Positions 8,942 to 17,096 of a stretch of 64,000 nucleotides of DNA are shown piece by piece. The position numbers were made by a program, and so were the translations under genes. Source of the stretch: Pseudomonas sp. WJP1 (GTDB taxonomy: Bacteria > Pseudomonadota > Gammaproteobacteria > Pseudomonadales > Pseudomonadaceae); contig NZ_CP110128.1 of assembly GCF_028471945.1 (NCBI RefSeq), forward strand, positions 3,460,501-3,524,500, in the 5' to 3' direction. How positions within the stretch are numbered: position 1 is the stretch's first letter; every line of letters starts with the position of its first letter. Below the pieces are notes generated by a model that made no database searches, had not been told where the DNA came from, and saw nothing but the letters and a program-made list of their open reading frames with translations.

Positions 8942-11440
8942 ATGACTTACACCTATCGCGGTGGCAAGAAGCTGGATCTGGAAAAACGCCCTGACCAATT
9001 CATTGCCCGGGCATTGCCGGACACGCTGCGGGCCGCTGGCATCGCCGAGGCGGGCGAGACAGCATCGCCAGGGTCGACTCGGGTAACGGTGCCGCCACAT
9101 GAGTTGGAGGCAACGATGGCACTGTCGCGGGAAATAGCGCCTACCCATCACGCCTACACGCTGGCCGACACGGGCCAGGATTTCCTGATCACCGACCGGG
9201 TATTCGTCACCTTCAAGGACCGCCTGACTCCCGAGCAGATAGCCGAGTTTGCCGGGCGCTACGGGCTGCTGCAGCGCGAGCACTATTCGGAGCGTGATTT
9301 CCTGTTCGAGTTGACCAACCACACCGGTATCAATCCGGTGAAGCTGGTGGTCCAACTCTGCGAGGAAGAACCGCTGGTGGAGCTGGCCGAGAACGACCTC
9401 AACTATATTGTCGCGAAGCAGGCGATTTTGCCGCCCACTGATCCACAGTACGCACGCCAATGGCATCTCCATGGCCATTTCGCGGATCCTGAGGTGGACC
9501 CCAGGGCCAATGCTCGCTGCGAACCGGCGTGGTTGTTGCTCGATAACTTCGGCAGCGCTGAAGTGGTGGTCGGCGTCTCCGATGATGGCTGCAAACTCGA
9601 CCACCCCGATTTCGACTCGCCCGGGAAGTTCGCTGCCTGGGGGTATTTCAACGGCTCGCGCCTGGTCACCAACCTGGACGTCGGTGCCCAGCCCGCCCGC
9701 ATGTACCAACGCGACGCCGACCATGGTACCTCGTGTGCCGGAGTGATCGCCGGCGAAGCCGATGCAGTGCTGACAGTAGGGGCGGCGCCGGGTTGCCGGC
9801 TGTTGCCAATCAAGTGGGAATCCCAGGGGCCGTCGCTTCTGATCAATGATTCGAAGTTGCTGACCGCACTGGCCTTCATCGCCGACAAAGTGGACGTACT
9901 GTCGAATTCCTGGGGTTCAGTGCCGACTTCAATCTACGCCTCCCCGGTCATCAGCCGCATCAGGCAGCTCACGACCTCTGGCGGGCGGCGAGGGCGGGGC
10001 ATCCTGTTCCTGTGGGCGGCGGGCAATGAGGACTGCCCGATCCTGCACGTGGCGAACCAGGACGTGCCCCATACACATGGCTGGGTGCACGTGGCAGGTG
10101 CGTGGCAATGGGAAGGCGTGCAGACGGCGCGCAGCTTCGTCAACAACCTGGTGGAGATCCCGGGTGTGATGCACGTGGCCGCGCTCGCCAGTACCGCGCG
10201 CCGTAGCCATTACTCCAATTACGGCACGGGTATCGAGATATGCGCTCCGTCGAGCAACAGTCATAGTTTCTCCCGCATGGAGGTGTCAGGGCTGGGCATC
10301 ACCACCACCAGCGGGGAATCCGGTAACTTCACCGCCGAGTTCGGTGGTACTTCCAGCGCGACACCACTGGCTGCCGGCATTGCAGCACTGGTGATTTCGG
10401 CGAACCCAGGGCTTGGCGCGCTAGAGGTGGCATCGGTGCTGCGTCGCACTGCGGCCAAGGATCTGGATACGACGCCCTATGCACGTACCCCACCGGCGAA
10501 CTATGACCTGAATACGTCCTGGGATGTCTCGCCGATCGCACCCTTTGACAGCGGTAACTTCCAGGATATCGACCACGCCGACGGTACCTGGAGCCCCTGG
10601 TTCGGGCACGGGCGAGTGGATGCCGAGCGTGCAGTGGCCCTGGCGTTGGAACTTCGCCGTGGCCCCGAGCCGCAACCGCAGCCCGGAGGGCGCCATGTCT
10701 CCCGGCCTGGCAAGGAGATTCCCGACAACCAGGTCGAGGGTATTCGCGACCTCCTGGTTGTTGAGCAGCGAGGTGCGCTGAACTTCCTGCGGGTGGCAAT
10801 GGATCTGCGGCATACATACATCGGCGACCTGGTGATCACGCTGATCGCACCGTCTGGCCGCCAGGTGGTACTGCATGACCGCGCCGGCGGCGGTGGCAAC
10901 AACCTCGCCCGCACCTGGGACACATCAACGTTGCCGGCCCTGCGCGGTTTCGACGGTGAGGAAGGGCACGGCGACTGGACGCTGTGGGTACGCGATGTGG
11001 CATCGGCGGACACTGGGCGGTTGGAGGAGTGGTCGCTGGAAGTTGGCGTGAGTGCGCCAACGCTGGTGATAACCGGACAGGACGCGCCTGGTGCAACGAT
11101 TCCGGACAACCAGGCCGCGGGTATCGAACGCGTGCTGGAAGTGGTCGAGACTGGGCTTATCGGGGACCTTGAGGTAGCTGTCGACATCACCCACACCTAC
11201 ATCGGTGACCTGCGTGTGGTGCTGCGTTCGCCAGCGGGTACGGATGTCGTGCTGCATAACCGTGCGGGCGGCGACACCGATAACCTGCGGGCAACCTACG
11301 CCTCCAAAGCAGCAGTGGCATTGCAAGTGTTGCGAGGCGAAGCCTGCGATGGCAAGTGGACCCTGCAGATCCAAGACCTGGCCACTCGCGATTTGGGCAA
11401 GCTGAACCGCTGGAGTCTACGCATCCAGTTGCAGGGATAG
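8942..11440 (+). CDS. S8 subtilisin-like serine peptidase with two P (Homo B) domains
   Basis: 832 residues. The catalytic triad is visible: Asp at about 214-215 in GVSDDGCKLDHPDF, His261 in DADHGTSCAGVIAG, Ser471 in FGGTSSATPLAAGIAAL, with the oxyanion Asn in WAAGNEDCP. Residues 1-180 look like a propeptide-type region. After about 590 come a short Pro/Gln linker and two consecutive P domains, each starting IPDNQ (about 598-700 and 720-830), with HTYIGDL and WSLE/WSLR signatures as in kexin/furin-like enzymes. There is no signal peptide or membrane segment, unusual for this architecture. It precedes the eCIS operon, so it may be cargo or a maturation protease. Confidence 0.88.
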   Translation: MTYTYRGGKKLDLEKRPDQFIARALPDTLRAAGIAEAGETASPGSTRVTVPPHELEATMALSREIAPTHHAYTLADTGQDFLITDRVFVTFKDRLTPEQIAEFAGRYGLLQREHYSERDFLFELTNHTGINPVKLVVQLCEEEPLVELAENDLNYIVAKQAILPPTDPQYARQWHLHGHFADPEVDPRANARCEPAWLLLDNFGSAEVVVGVSDDGCKLDHPDFDSPGKFAAWGYFNGSRLVTNLDVGAQPARMYQRDADHGTSCAGVIAGEADAVLTVGAAPGCRLLPIKWESQGPSLLINDSKLLTALAFIADKVDVLSNSWGSVPTSIYASPVISRIRQLTTSGGRRGRGILFLWAAGNEDCPILHVANQDVPHTHGWVHVAGAWQWEGVQTARSFVNNLVEIPGVMHVAALASTARRSHYSNYGTGIEICAPSSNSHSFSRMEVSGLGITTTSGESGNFTAEFGGTSSATPLAAGIAALVISANPGLGALEVASVLRRTAAKDLDTTPYARTPPANYDLNTSWDVSPIAPFDSGNFQDIDHADGTWSPWFGHGRVDAERAVALALELRRGPEPQPQPGGRHVSRPGKEIPDNQVEGIRDLLVVEQRGALNFLRVAMDLRHTYIGDLVITLIAPSGRQVVLHDRAGGGGNNLARTWDTSTLPALRGFDGEEGHGDWTLWVRDVASADTGRLEEWSLEVGVSAPTLVITGQDAPGATIPDNQAAGIERVLEVVETGLIGDLEVAVDITHTYIGDLRVVLRSPAGTDVVLHNRAGGDTDNLRATYASKAAVALQVLRGEACDGKWTLQIQDLATRDLGKLNRWSLRIQLQG

Positions 11441-12642
11441 GCCCTGGCAGCCGGTGTACGCGAGACGGCCGCAAAGATGCTCGCGAATACGCAGTTACGC
11501 GGCGACAGCGGGACGGTTTCGGTGGTGAAAGCTGCAGAAGCGGTCGTGAAGGTACGCGCGCGGACCCGTATTCGCAACATCGTCGAAGTGCTACACGTCT
11601 TCCTGCCAACATTACTATCAGGAATAAAATTATGTTTCTTTAAGGGTGGCTCTCGTGGGGTTACGCAGCTTTATGGCTTGCTGTTTCTATTGTCGTCGCT
11701 AGTTGCGCCGCCATTAACACATGGGTTGCTGGGTAATAGCGGGTTGACACGTACAGTCCTATCGGAACCTGCCATGGCTTGCTGGCAGCTCTCTTGATGT
11801 CGGAAACCTTGATGGAATGCTCTGCCTCATTATTCATAATGTTTTTATGTGGTTGGGGGCTGCGTGTCACCTGCACGGCTACTTTCTGGGCGTCGGCACG
11901 AGTCGATTACATTTGAGTGTACTGCGTGGCGAGTACGGTGGGCTTATTGTTCAACTTGAACCTTGCCAGTGTCTGGAAGCTATAGATTGACCATGTGGGT
12001 ATTTGGCTGTCGAGCACGTTGAGTTGCTGGGGATAGATTAATTTTGTAATGCGTCGATAGCTCATTGATATATGGCCGTATAACCATGTCATTCTACATC
12101 TTGGTGATTTGATTTCCCCGGGCAGGGATATTATTACGCCGGACATCGCCGGAAAGGTCGACGTGGCCTAAGGCTGCAGCCGCCGCGAGGGTGTCCGCTG
12201 CCAGTGCATCGAGGTGCGCGGCTTCGACGATAAGTTATACAACAAACGCCGAAAAGCTTACTCATTACATGTGTTTTACCATCTTAACACTGGCGTGAAG
12301 TTGAAGAGGGGAGTCGCGAGGACTTTAATTTCCATGAGGCATAATAATCGCGAGCAAAACAATAGACAGTGCTAAAAACCCAATGAGCTTCTTGTTGTAA
12401 GTGTCATAGCGAGAAGTTATTAGATATTACGGGTTGTCGAATATAAAAAACTCATCTATATCTAATATTACCTTCGGACCATGGGCATAAGTGTTGCGCC
12501 GCGCAATACAAACAGTGACCAGGTCATCAACGATTTCCGGGCAATGGTTTGAATCCGGATGCATTAGAGTTGGGTGTGAGGCGCGAGCCTCTGGAGGTCT
12601 AGAGCCATCAACCTACTGCAGCCTATCCGGTAAGGACTCCCC
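11441..12642. other. Non-coding, mosaic gap before the eCIS operon
   Basis: About 1.2 kb without an acceptable gene. The first 200 bases keep the GC of the peptidase gene, then the DNA becomes AT-rich. Open frames such as 11477-11797 (+), 11661-11876 (-) and 11907-12146 (-) are short, lack ribosome sites and show no family resemblance; they may be decayed remnants. A short GC-rich island near 12165-12235 looks like old coding DNA but has no readable identity. The last 200 bases probably carry the eCIS promoter. Confidence 0.45.
12434..12462 (+). promoter_or_regulatory. Possible sigma-70 promoter for the eCIS operon
   Basis: TTGTCG (12434-12439) and TATATC (12457-12462) are separated by 17 bases within an AT-rich stretch 180 bases before the sheath gene. 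The match is moderate and other TA-rich hexamers (TAATAT at 12463) overlap it, so this is only a candidate. It leaves a long 5' leader. Confidence 0.25.
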
Positions 12643-14922
12643 ATGCCTGCCCAACTTAGTTATCCAGGCGTCTATATCGATGAAGTGACCAGTGGCGTGC
12701 GCACCATCACGGGTGTCGCGACTTCCGTGGCGGCCTTTGTTGGCTGCGCGCCGCGCGGGCCGATCAACAAAGCCATACGTTTGTTCAGTTTTGCTGATTA
12801 CGAGCGGAGTTTCGGCGGCTTGGCGACGGACTCCGAGATGGGTTATGCCGTGCGCCAGTTCTTCCAGAACGGCGGCACCGATGCCTACGCCGTACGTATC
12901 GTCAAAAGTGCCAACACGGCCAACAAAACCCTGCACAACGCTGATGCTATCGATGTGTTGAAGGTCGAGGCACTGGACGAAGGTATTGCAGGTAACGGCA
13001 TCGAAGTGCGGGTGGATTACCTGACCCTGACACCCGGCAGCACGTTCAACATGACACTGGTCCGTGCGGTGGATGGCCGCACCGAGCGCTTTGAAAATCT
13101 TTCCTTGAATTCAAAGGATGCCCGTTACGCACTCGACCAGATCAACGACATTTCTAAATTGGTGAAGCTGACTCGGCTGCTTGACAAAACGGCCCTGGAC
13201 GCTCTGTCCCCTGCCACCTCGCGCAGCGCCAGTCTGGTTGATGTGGAGAAGCTGCTGGACGCCAATCACAACGCCTTTCGCCTGAGTGTAAACAGCCTGC
13301 CGCCGCTTGAGGTGGTGATCACGCTGCCGACGGACATCAGCGGGGCTACGCCGACCCAGCGCCTGGACTCACTCTGCGCGGCGATCCAGGCCAAGGTGCA
13401 GGCACAGGCCAATAGCCAATTGGCCTATCAGAATTTCACCTGCACGCGACCGGTCAACACTCAGACGATCCTCATGACTTCGGGCGTCGGTGGCGAATTT
13501 TCGAGTGTCCGGGTGCTACCCGGCCTGCAAAACAACGCTCGCGCAGTGCTCGGCCTGGGTAGCGAAGCCCTTGGCACCGATTCCGATGCGGTCGCGGCCA
13601 TCCGGCCCGTGCCGGTGCCCGGCCCCGCAACACTGACGAGCGATACCTTCGGCGCCAACGATCTGAATAATCTGCCGAATTCCACCCACACCAGCCTGTA
13701 CATCAGCCTCGACGGCTATGGCCCGGATCTCATCGACATTGGTGGCGGGGACGTTACCGGGAACCTGGCGGTGAAACTGGCCGATGTGGCCGCGCGCATT
13801 CAAGCAACGGTTCGCGAAAAAAGGATAAACGTAGACGCTTATAAAAATTTCACCTGCACGGTGGCGGGCAGCACCCTGGTGCTCACAACGGGCAGTCAGA
13901 CTGCGACTTCCAGCATTGTGGTCTCCGAGGCACCGTCCAACAGCATAGCCAGTGAACTGCACTTGTTGGCCGGTTCGTCTATTGCCCCGCCGTTCTACAT
14001 CACCCTGCAAGGTGGGGCCGAAACGGCCTATACGCCGGATGATGTCTACGCCGCATTCATTGCCGATCGAGCCACTCGCAAAGGGCTGTATGCCCTGGAA
14101 GCGGTGGACTTGTTCAACATTCTCTGTCTCCCGGGAATCACGGAGGTCGGAGTACTGATGGATGCTGCGGTCTACTGCGAGGAACGCCGGGCGTTTTTCG
14201 TGATTGATGCGCCGCTGACGAGTGTCGCGCCGGATGAGATGGTCGAGACTTTCAAAAAGGCTTTGCCCAAGTCCGATCACGCCGCTGTCTACTATCCCTG
14301 GATCGCCATCGCCGACCCTTTGAAAAACGGCAAGCTGCGCCTGAGCGCACCCTGCGGCACCGTGGCCGGGCTCTACGCGCGCACCGACGGCGACCGCGGT
14401 GTGTGGAAAGCACCGGCCGGCACTGAGGCTAGCCTGGTTGGGGTACAAGCGCTGAGCTACTCACTCAATGACCGCGAAAACGGCACTCTCAACCCGCTGG
14501 GAGTCAACTGCCTGCGCAACTTCCCGGTCTACGGCGCGGTGTCCTGGGGCGCCAGGACCCTGCGCGGGGCAGACCAAATGACTTCGGAATATAAATATGT
14601 TCCGGTCCGTCGACTGGCCTTGTTCCTGGAAGAAAGCCTGTATCGCGGTACCCAGTGGGTGGTCTTCGAACCCAATGACGAGCCGCTCTGGGCGCAGATT
14701 CGCCTCAATCTCGGTGCCTTCATGAATAACCTGTTTCGCCAGGGTGCCTTCCAGGGCAAGACGCCGCGTGAAGCCTACCTGGTCAAATGCGACCGGGAAA
14801 CCACCACCCAGGACGACATCAACCGTGGGGTGGTCAATATCCTGGTCGCGTTTGCCCCGCTGAAACCGGCGGAGTTCGTAGTGATCACCATTGCGCAACT
14901 GGCGGGGCAGATTCAAGTGTGA
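12643..14922 (+). CDS. eCIS contractile sheath protein
   Basis: 759 residues. The start LSYPGVYIDEVTSGVRTITG, then GCAPRGPINKA and YAVRQFFQNGGTDAYAVRI, is the classical phage/CIS tail-sheath N terminus. The C-terminal third (DAAVYCEERRAFFVIDAP, CLRNFPVYGAVSWGARTL, YVPVRRLALFLEESL, FMNNLFRQGAFQGKTPREAY) is the conserved sheath core. It is much longer than the ~350-450-residue sheaths of PVC/Afp particles. The extra length lies at about 205-460 and seems to hold a duplicated surface domain: YQNFTCT...ILMTSG and YKNFTCT...LVLTTG. There is one sheath gene only. The ATG follows TAAGGA. Function: contracts around the tube to drive it into the target. Confidence 0.95.
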   Translation: MPAQLSYPGVYIDEVTSGVRTITGVATSVAAFVGCAPRGPINKAIRLFSFADYERSFGGLATDSEMGYAVRQFFQNGGTDAYAVRIVKSANTANKTLHNADAIDVLKVEALDEGIAGNGIEVRVDYLTLTPGSTFNMTLVRAVDGRTERFENLSLNSKDARYALDQINDISKLVKLTRLLDKTALDALSPATSRSASLVDVEKLLDANHNAFRLSVNSLPPLEVVITLPTDISGATPTQRLDSLCAAIQAKVQAQANSQLAYQNFTCTRPVNTQTILMTSGVGGEFSSVRVLPGLQNNARAVLGLGSEALGTDSDAVAAIRPVPVPGPATLTSDTFGANDLNNLPNSTHTSLYISLDGYGPDLIDIGGGDVTGNLAVKLADVAARIQATVREKRINVDAYKNFTCTVAGSTLVLTTGSQTATSSIVVSEAPSNSIASELHLLAGSSIAPPFYITLQGGAETAYTPDDVYAAFIADRATRKGLYALEAVDLFNILCLPGITEVGVLMDAAVYCEERRAFFVIDAPLTSVAPDEMVETFKKALPKSDHAAVYYPWIAIADPLKNGKLRLSAPCGTVAGLYARTDGDRGVWKAPAGTEASLVGVQALSYSLNDRENGTLNPLGVNCLRNFPVYGAVSWGARTLRGADQMTSEYKYVPVRRLALFLEESLYRGTQWVVFEPNDEPLWAQIRLNLGAFMNNLFRQGAFQGKTPREAYLVKCDRETTTQDDINRGVVNILVAFAPLKPAEFVVITIAQLAGQIQV

Positions 14923-14931
14923 TCAAGGCCG

Positions 14932-14953
14932 CAGTTGCCCGCTCGGGCAACTG
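14932..14953 (+). other. Perfect stem-loop between sheath and tube genes
   Basis: CAGTTGCCCG (14932-14941), a two-base loop CT, then CGGGCAACTG (14944-14953): a 10-bp perfect stem seven bases or so after the sheath stop codon. No U run follows, so it is not a standard terminator. It may protect the sheath mRNA 3' end or partly attenuate, letting sheath and tube be made at different levels from the rest of the operon. Confidence 0.6.
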
Positions 14954-14981
14954 TTGAACCGCTGCATCGGAGAGAAAGGAC

Positions 14982-15506
14982 ATGGCTCAGTTCAACATCA
15001 ACGCCCAGCGATTCGATCCGTACAAGAACTTCAAATTCCGTATCAAATGGGATGGCCGTTACGTTGCCGGTATCAGCAAGGTATCGGCACTCAAGCGCAC
15101 CACCGAGGTGGTCAAGCATCGCGAAGGTGGCGACCCCAGCAGTAGCCGCAAATCGCCGGGGCGTACCGAGTTCGAGGCCATTACGCTCGAGCGCGGGGTC
15201 ACCCACGACAGCAGCTTTGAACAATGGGCCAACAAGGTCTGGAATTTCGCCTCGGGCCTGGGCGCGGAGACCTCGCTCAAGGATTTTCGCAAGGACATCA
15301 TTATCGAGTTGTACAACGAGGCCGGCCAGTTGGCTCTTGCGTACAAGGTGTTCCGCTGCTGGGTCAGCGAGTTTCAGTCGCTGCCGGACCTGGACGCCAA
15401 TGCCAACGCCGTGGCGATTTCCCGGTTGAAACTCGAGAACGAGGGTTGGGAGCGTGACTATGAAGTGGTCGAACCCAGCGAGCCGAGCTTCAACGAGCCC
15501 AGTTGA
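14982..15506 (+). CDS. eCIS inner tube protein
   Basis: 174 residues. It reads as a phage T4 gp19-like / Hcp-fold tube protein: DPYKNFKFRIKWDGRYVAGI near the start, KRTTEVVKHREGGDPSSSRK, then ITLERGVTHDSSFEQWANKV and a C-terminal ISRLKLENEGWERD. These motifs are shared by the Afp1/Afp5 and Pvc1 tube family. Good ribosome site AGAAAGGA six bases before the ATG. It follows the sheath gene after the stem-loop, the usual sheath-tube order. Only one tube gene is present, so the whole tube may be built from this subunit, unlike Afp where two or more tube paralogues occur. Confidence 0.93.
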   Translation: MAQFNINAQRFDPYKNFKFRIKWDGRYVAGISKVSALKRTTEVVKHREGGDPSSSRKSPGRTEFEAITLERGVTHDSSFEQWANKVWNFASGLGAETSLKDFRKDIIIELYNEAGQLALAYKVFRCWVSEFQSLPDLDANANAVAISRLKLENEGWERDYEVVEPSEPSFNEPS

Positions 15507-15603
15507 CAGGCTGTGAAGTCGTGCGACGAGTCCGTCAGCGGAAGACGATTGAACTGTGCTGTTTGACTCATTCCTGGCGTTTCCATGACGGAGGCCCCTC
15601 ATT

Positions 15604-16335
15604 GTGTCCACACTCACCACCTCAGACTGGCTCACGATTCTGGACCATAGCCTGACGCTACCCACCGCGTTACGCCCCTGTGCACTTCTGGCACCGTTGT
15701 TGACTGATGGCCAGGCAGGCGCCGAACGCCTGCCACTGGGTCGGCGTGACGCACACCTGCTGGATTTGTACGGTGCTTTGTTGGGGCCACAACTCACAGC
15801 CTTGGCCTGCTGTGGGCATTGCGGTGAACAGGTGGAATTGAACCTGAGCACTTCGCAGCTGCGCCTGGACGACTCGCCCACTGACGAAGCGTGCGGGCAG
15901 TTCGAATGGGAGGACTACCTCGTGCATTTTCGCCTGCCCGATAGCCTCGACCTGCAGGCTTTGGTCCCCGAGACAAGTATCGACCAGGCGCGCAAGGTGC
16001 TGGCAGGTCGCTGCCTGCTAGAGGCGCAGCAGGGGGGGCAAACCGTTGAGTTTTCGACCCTGCCACAAGCATTGCTGCAAGCACTCAGCGAAGCCATGGG
16101 CCGTGCCGATCCGCAAGCGTTGACCGAGCTGCAGATGTGCTGCCCAGCGTGCGACCAGCGCTGGAGCGAGGTATTCGATATTGCCAGCTACCTGTTGGAA
16201 GGCCTCGATCACTGGGCCCGGCAAACACTCGACCATGTGCACCTGTTGGCCACGGCCTACGGCTGGAGCGAGGGGCAAATCCTAGCGTTGAGCCCCCAGC
16301 GCCGTGCCCGCTATCTGGAACGGGTACTGTCGTGA
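15604..16335 (+). CDS. Cys-pair baseplate-associated protein (T4 gp26-like position)
   Basis: 243 residues, GTG start at 15604 with a GGAGG site about 11 bases upstream; no ATG fits better. Two cysteine pairs are spaced along the chain: CCGHCGEQVELN near residue 62 and CCPACDQRWSEVFD near 180, suggesting a zinc-ribbon formed by two knuckles. It ends with a helical segment, YGWSEGQILALSPQRRARYL, that resembles the C terminus of small baseplate/tail-assembly proteins. It overlaps the next gene by four bases (GTGA). I recognise it as a usual member of such eCIS operons, but its exact role is not established; baseplate assembly is an inference from context. Confidence 0.6.
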   Translation: MSTLTTSDWLTILDHSLTLPTALRPCALLAPLLTDGQAGAERLPLGRRDAHLLDLYGALLGPQLTALACCGHCGEQVELNLSTSQLRLDDSPTDEACGQFEWEDYLVHFRLPDSLDLQALVPETSIDQARKVLAGRCLLEAQQGGQTVEFSTLPQALLQALSEAMGRADPQALTELQMCCPACDQRWSEVFDIASYLLEGLDHWARQTLDHVHLLATAYGWSEGQILALSPQRRARYLERVLS

Positions 16336-17096
16336 ACGACCTGCTGCTGGGCCTGGCCCGACGCGTCTTGTATCCGCCAGCGATACGGCCACGCCTGGCA
16401 TCGCGCTTCGAAGCCGAAGGCATTGCACCAAGCCGTTGGGAGCAGGCGCCAGAAACGCTGATCGCGCAGGCTGGCGAAGTGCTCACAGTGGCGGCGCAGA
16501 GACCTGACACAGCGCTGCCCAGCCATGAACCGATCACTCCCATTCGACCCGACCCGGTACTACCTTCGCCAGTGCCCGTCACTGCGGCATCCTACACTTC
16601 GAGTTTCGAGCGCAATGCTCTGCCACCCACGGTGGCTTTGCCACAGGCATTCCCTGGCTCGCCTTTCACGCAAATGCACGAAGCACCGACGGTTCAGTCC
16701 GCACCGGCGACGCCACCGCTTGCATTGGCAACCCCGGCCCATTCGCCAAGCCTGCACGATACCCGCCCGGTAGAACGCTTGCTCCATCGGGAGCGTATTG
16801 AGCAGCAGACGACTCACCGCGAGACAATCGAGCGCCGAGTCGAACGCCTGAGGGTGTCGACGCCCAACACCGCGGTACCACAGCCGCCACAGCTTTCCAT
16901 GCCCGAGGCGCGCGCCACGCAGCCGCAACCCCTGCCTGCCGCCCCCAGGATCGAGATCAGCATCGGTCGCATCGAGATTATCGCGCAGAGCCCCGCACCA
17001 GCCGGGCGCCGTGAAGAACCGCCACCCCGCCTGCCGGCCAAGTCCCTGGAAGAGTACCTGAGTGAACGAGATGCCAGCACGGGGCGACGATCATGA
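16332..17096 (+). CDS. Pro-rich eCIS operon protein of unknown function
   Basis: 254 residues. The GTG start at 16332 overlaps the preceding stop (GTGA), indicating translational coupling. The first ~60 residues are predicted folded and basic (LLGLARRVLYPPAIRPRLAS). Residues 65-165 are low-complexity Pro/Ala/Thr. A short charged helix (LLHRERIEQQTTHRETIERR) follows near 155-180, then more Pro, then IEISIGRIEIIAQ near 215 and a charged C terminus. The IxIGRIEI motif recurs in small eCIS proteins of this position. Disorder plus short motifs suggests a linker or assembly factor. It is far too short to set the length of a typical tail. Confidence 0.6.
   Translation: MNDLLLGLARRVLYPPAIRPRLASRFEAEGIAPSRWEQAPETLIAQAGEVLTVAAQRPDTALPSHEPITPIRPDPVLPSPVPVTAASYTSSFERNALPPTVALPQAFPGSPFTQMHEAPTVQSAPATPPLALATPAHSPSLHDTRPVERLLHRERIEQQTTHRETIERRVERLRVSTPNTAVPQPPQLSMPEARATQPQPLPAAPRIEISIGRIEIIAQSPAPAGRREEPPPRLPAKSLEEYLSERDASTGRRS

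Noticed and set aside
16137..16331. Upstream extension of the Pro-rich eCIS protein
   Set aside because: It overlaps the previous gene by about 200 bases; a GTG start coupled to the previous stop is better.
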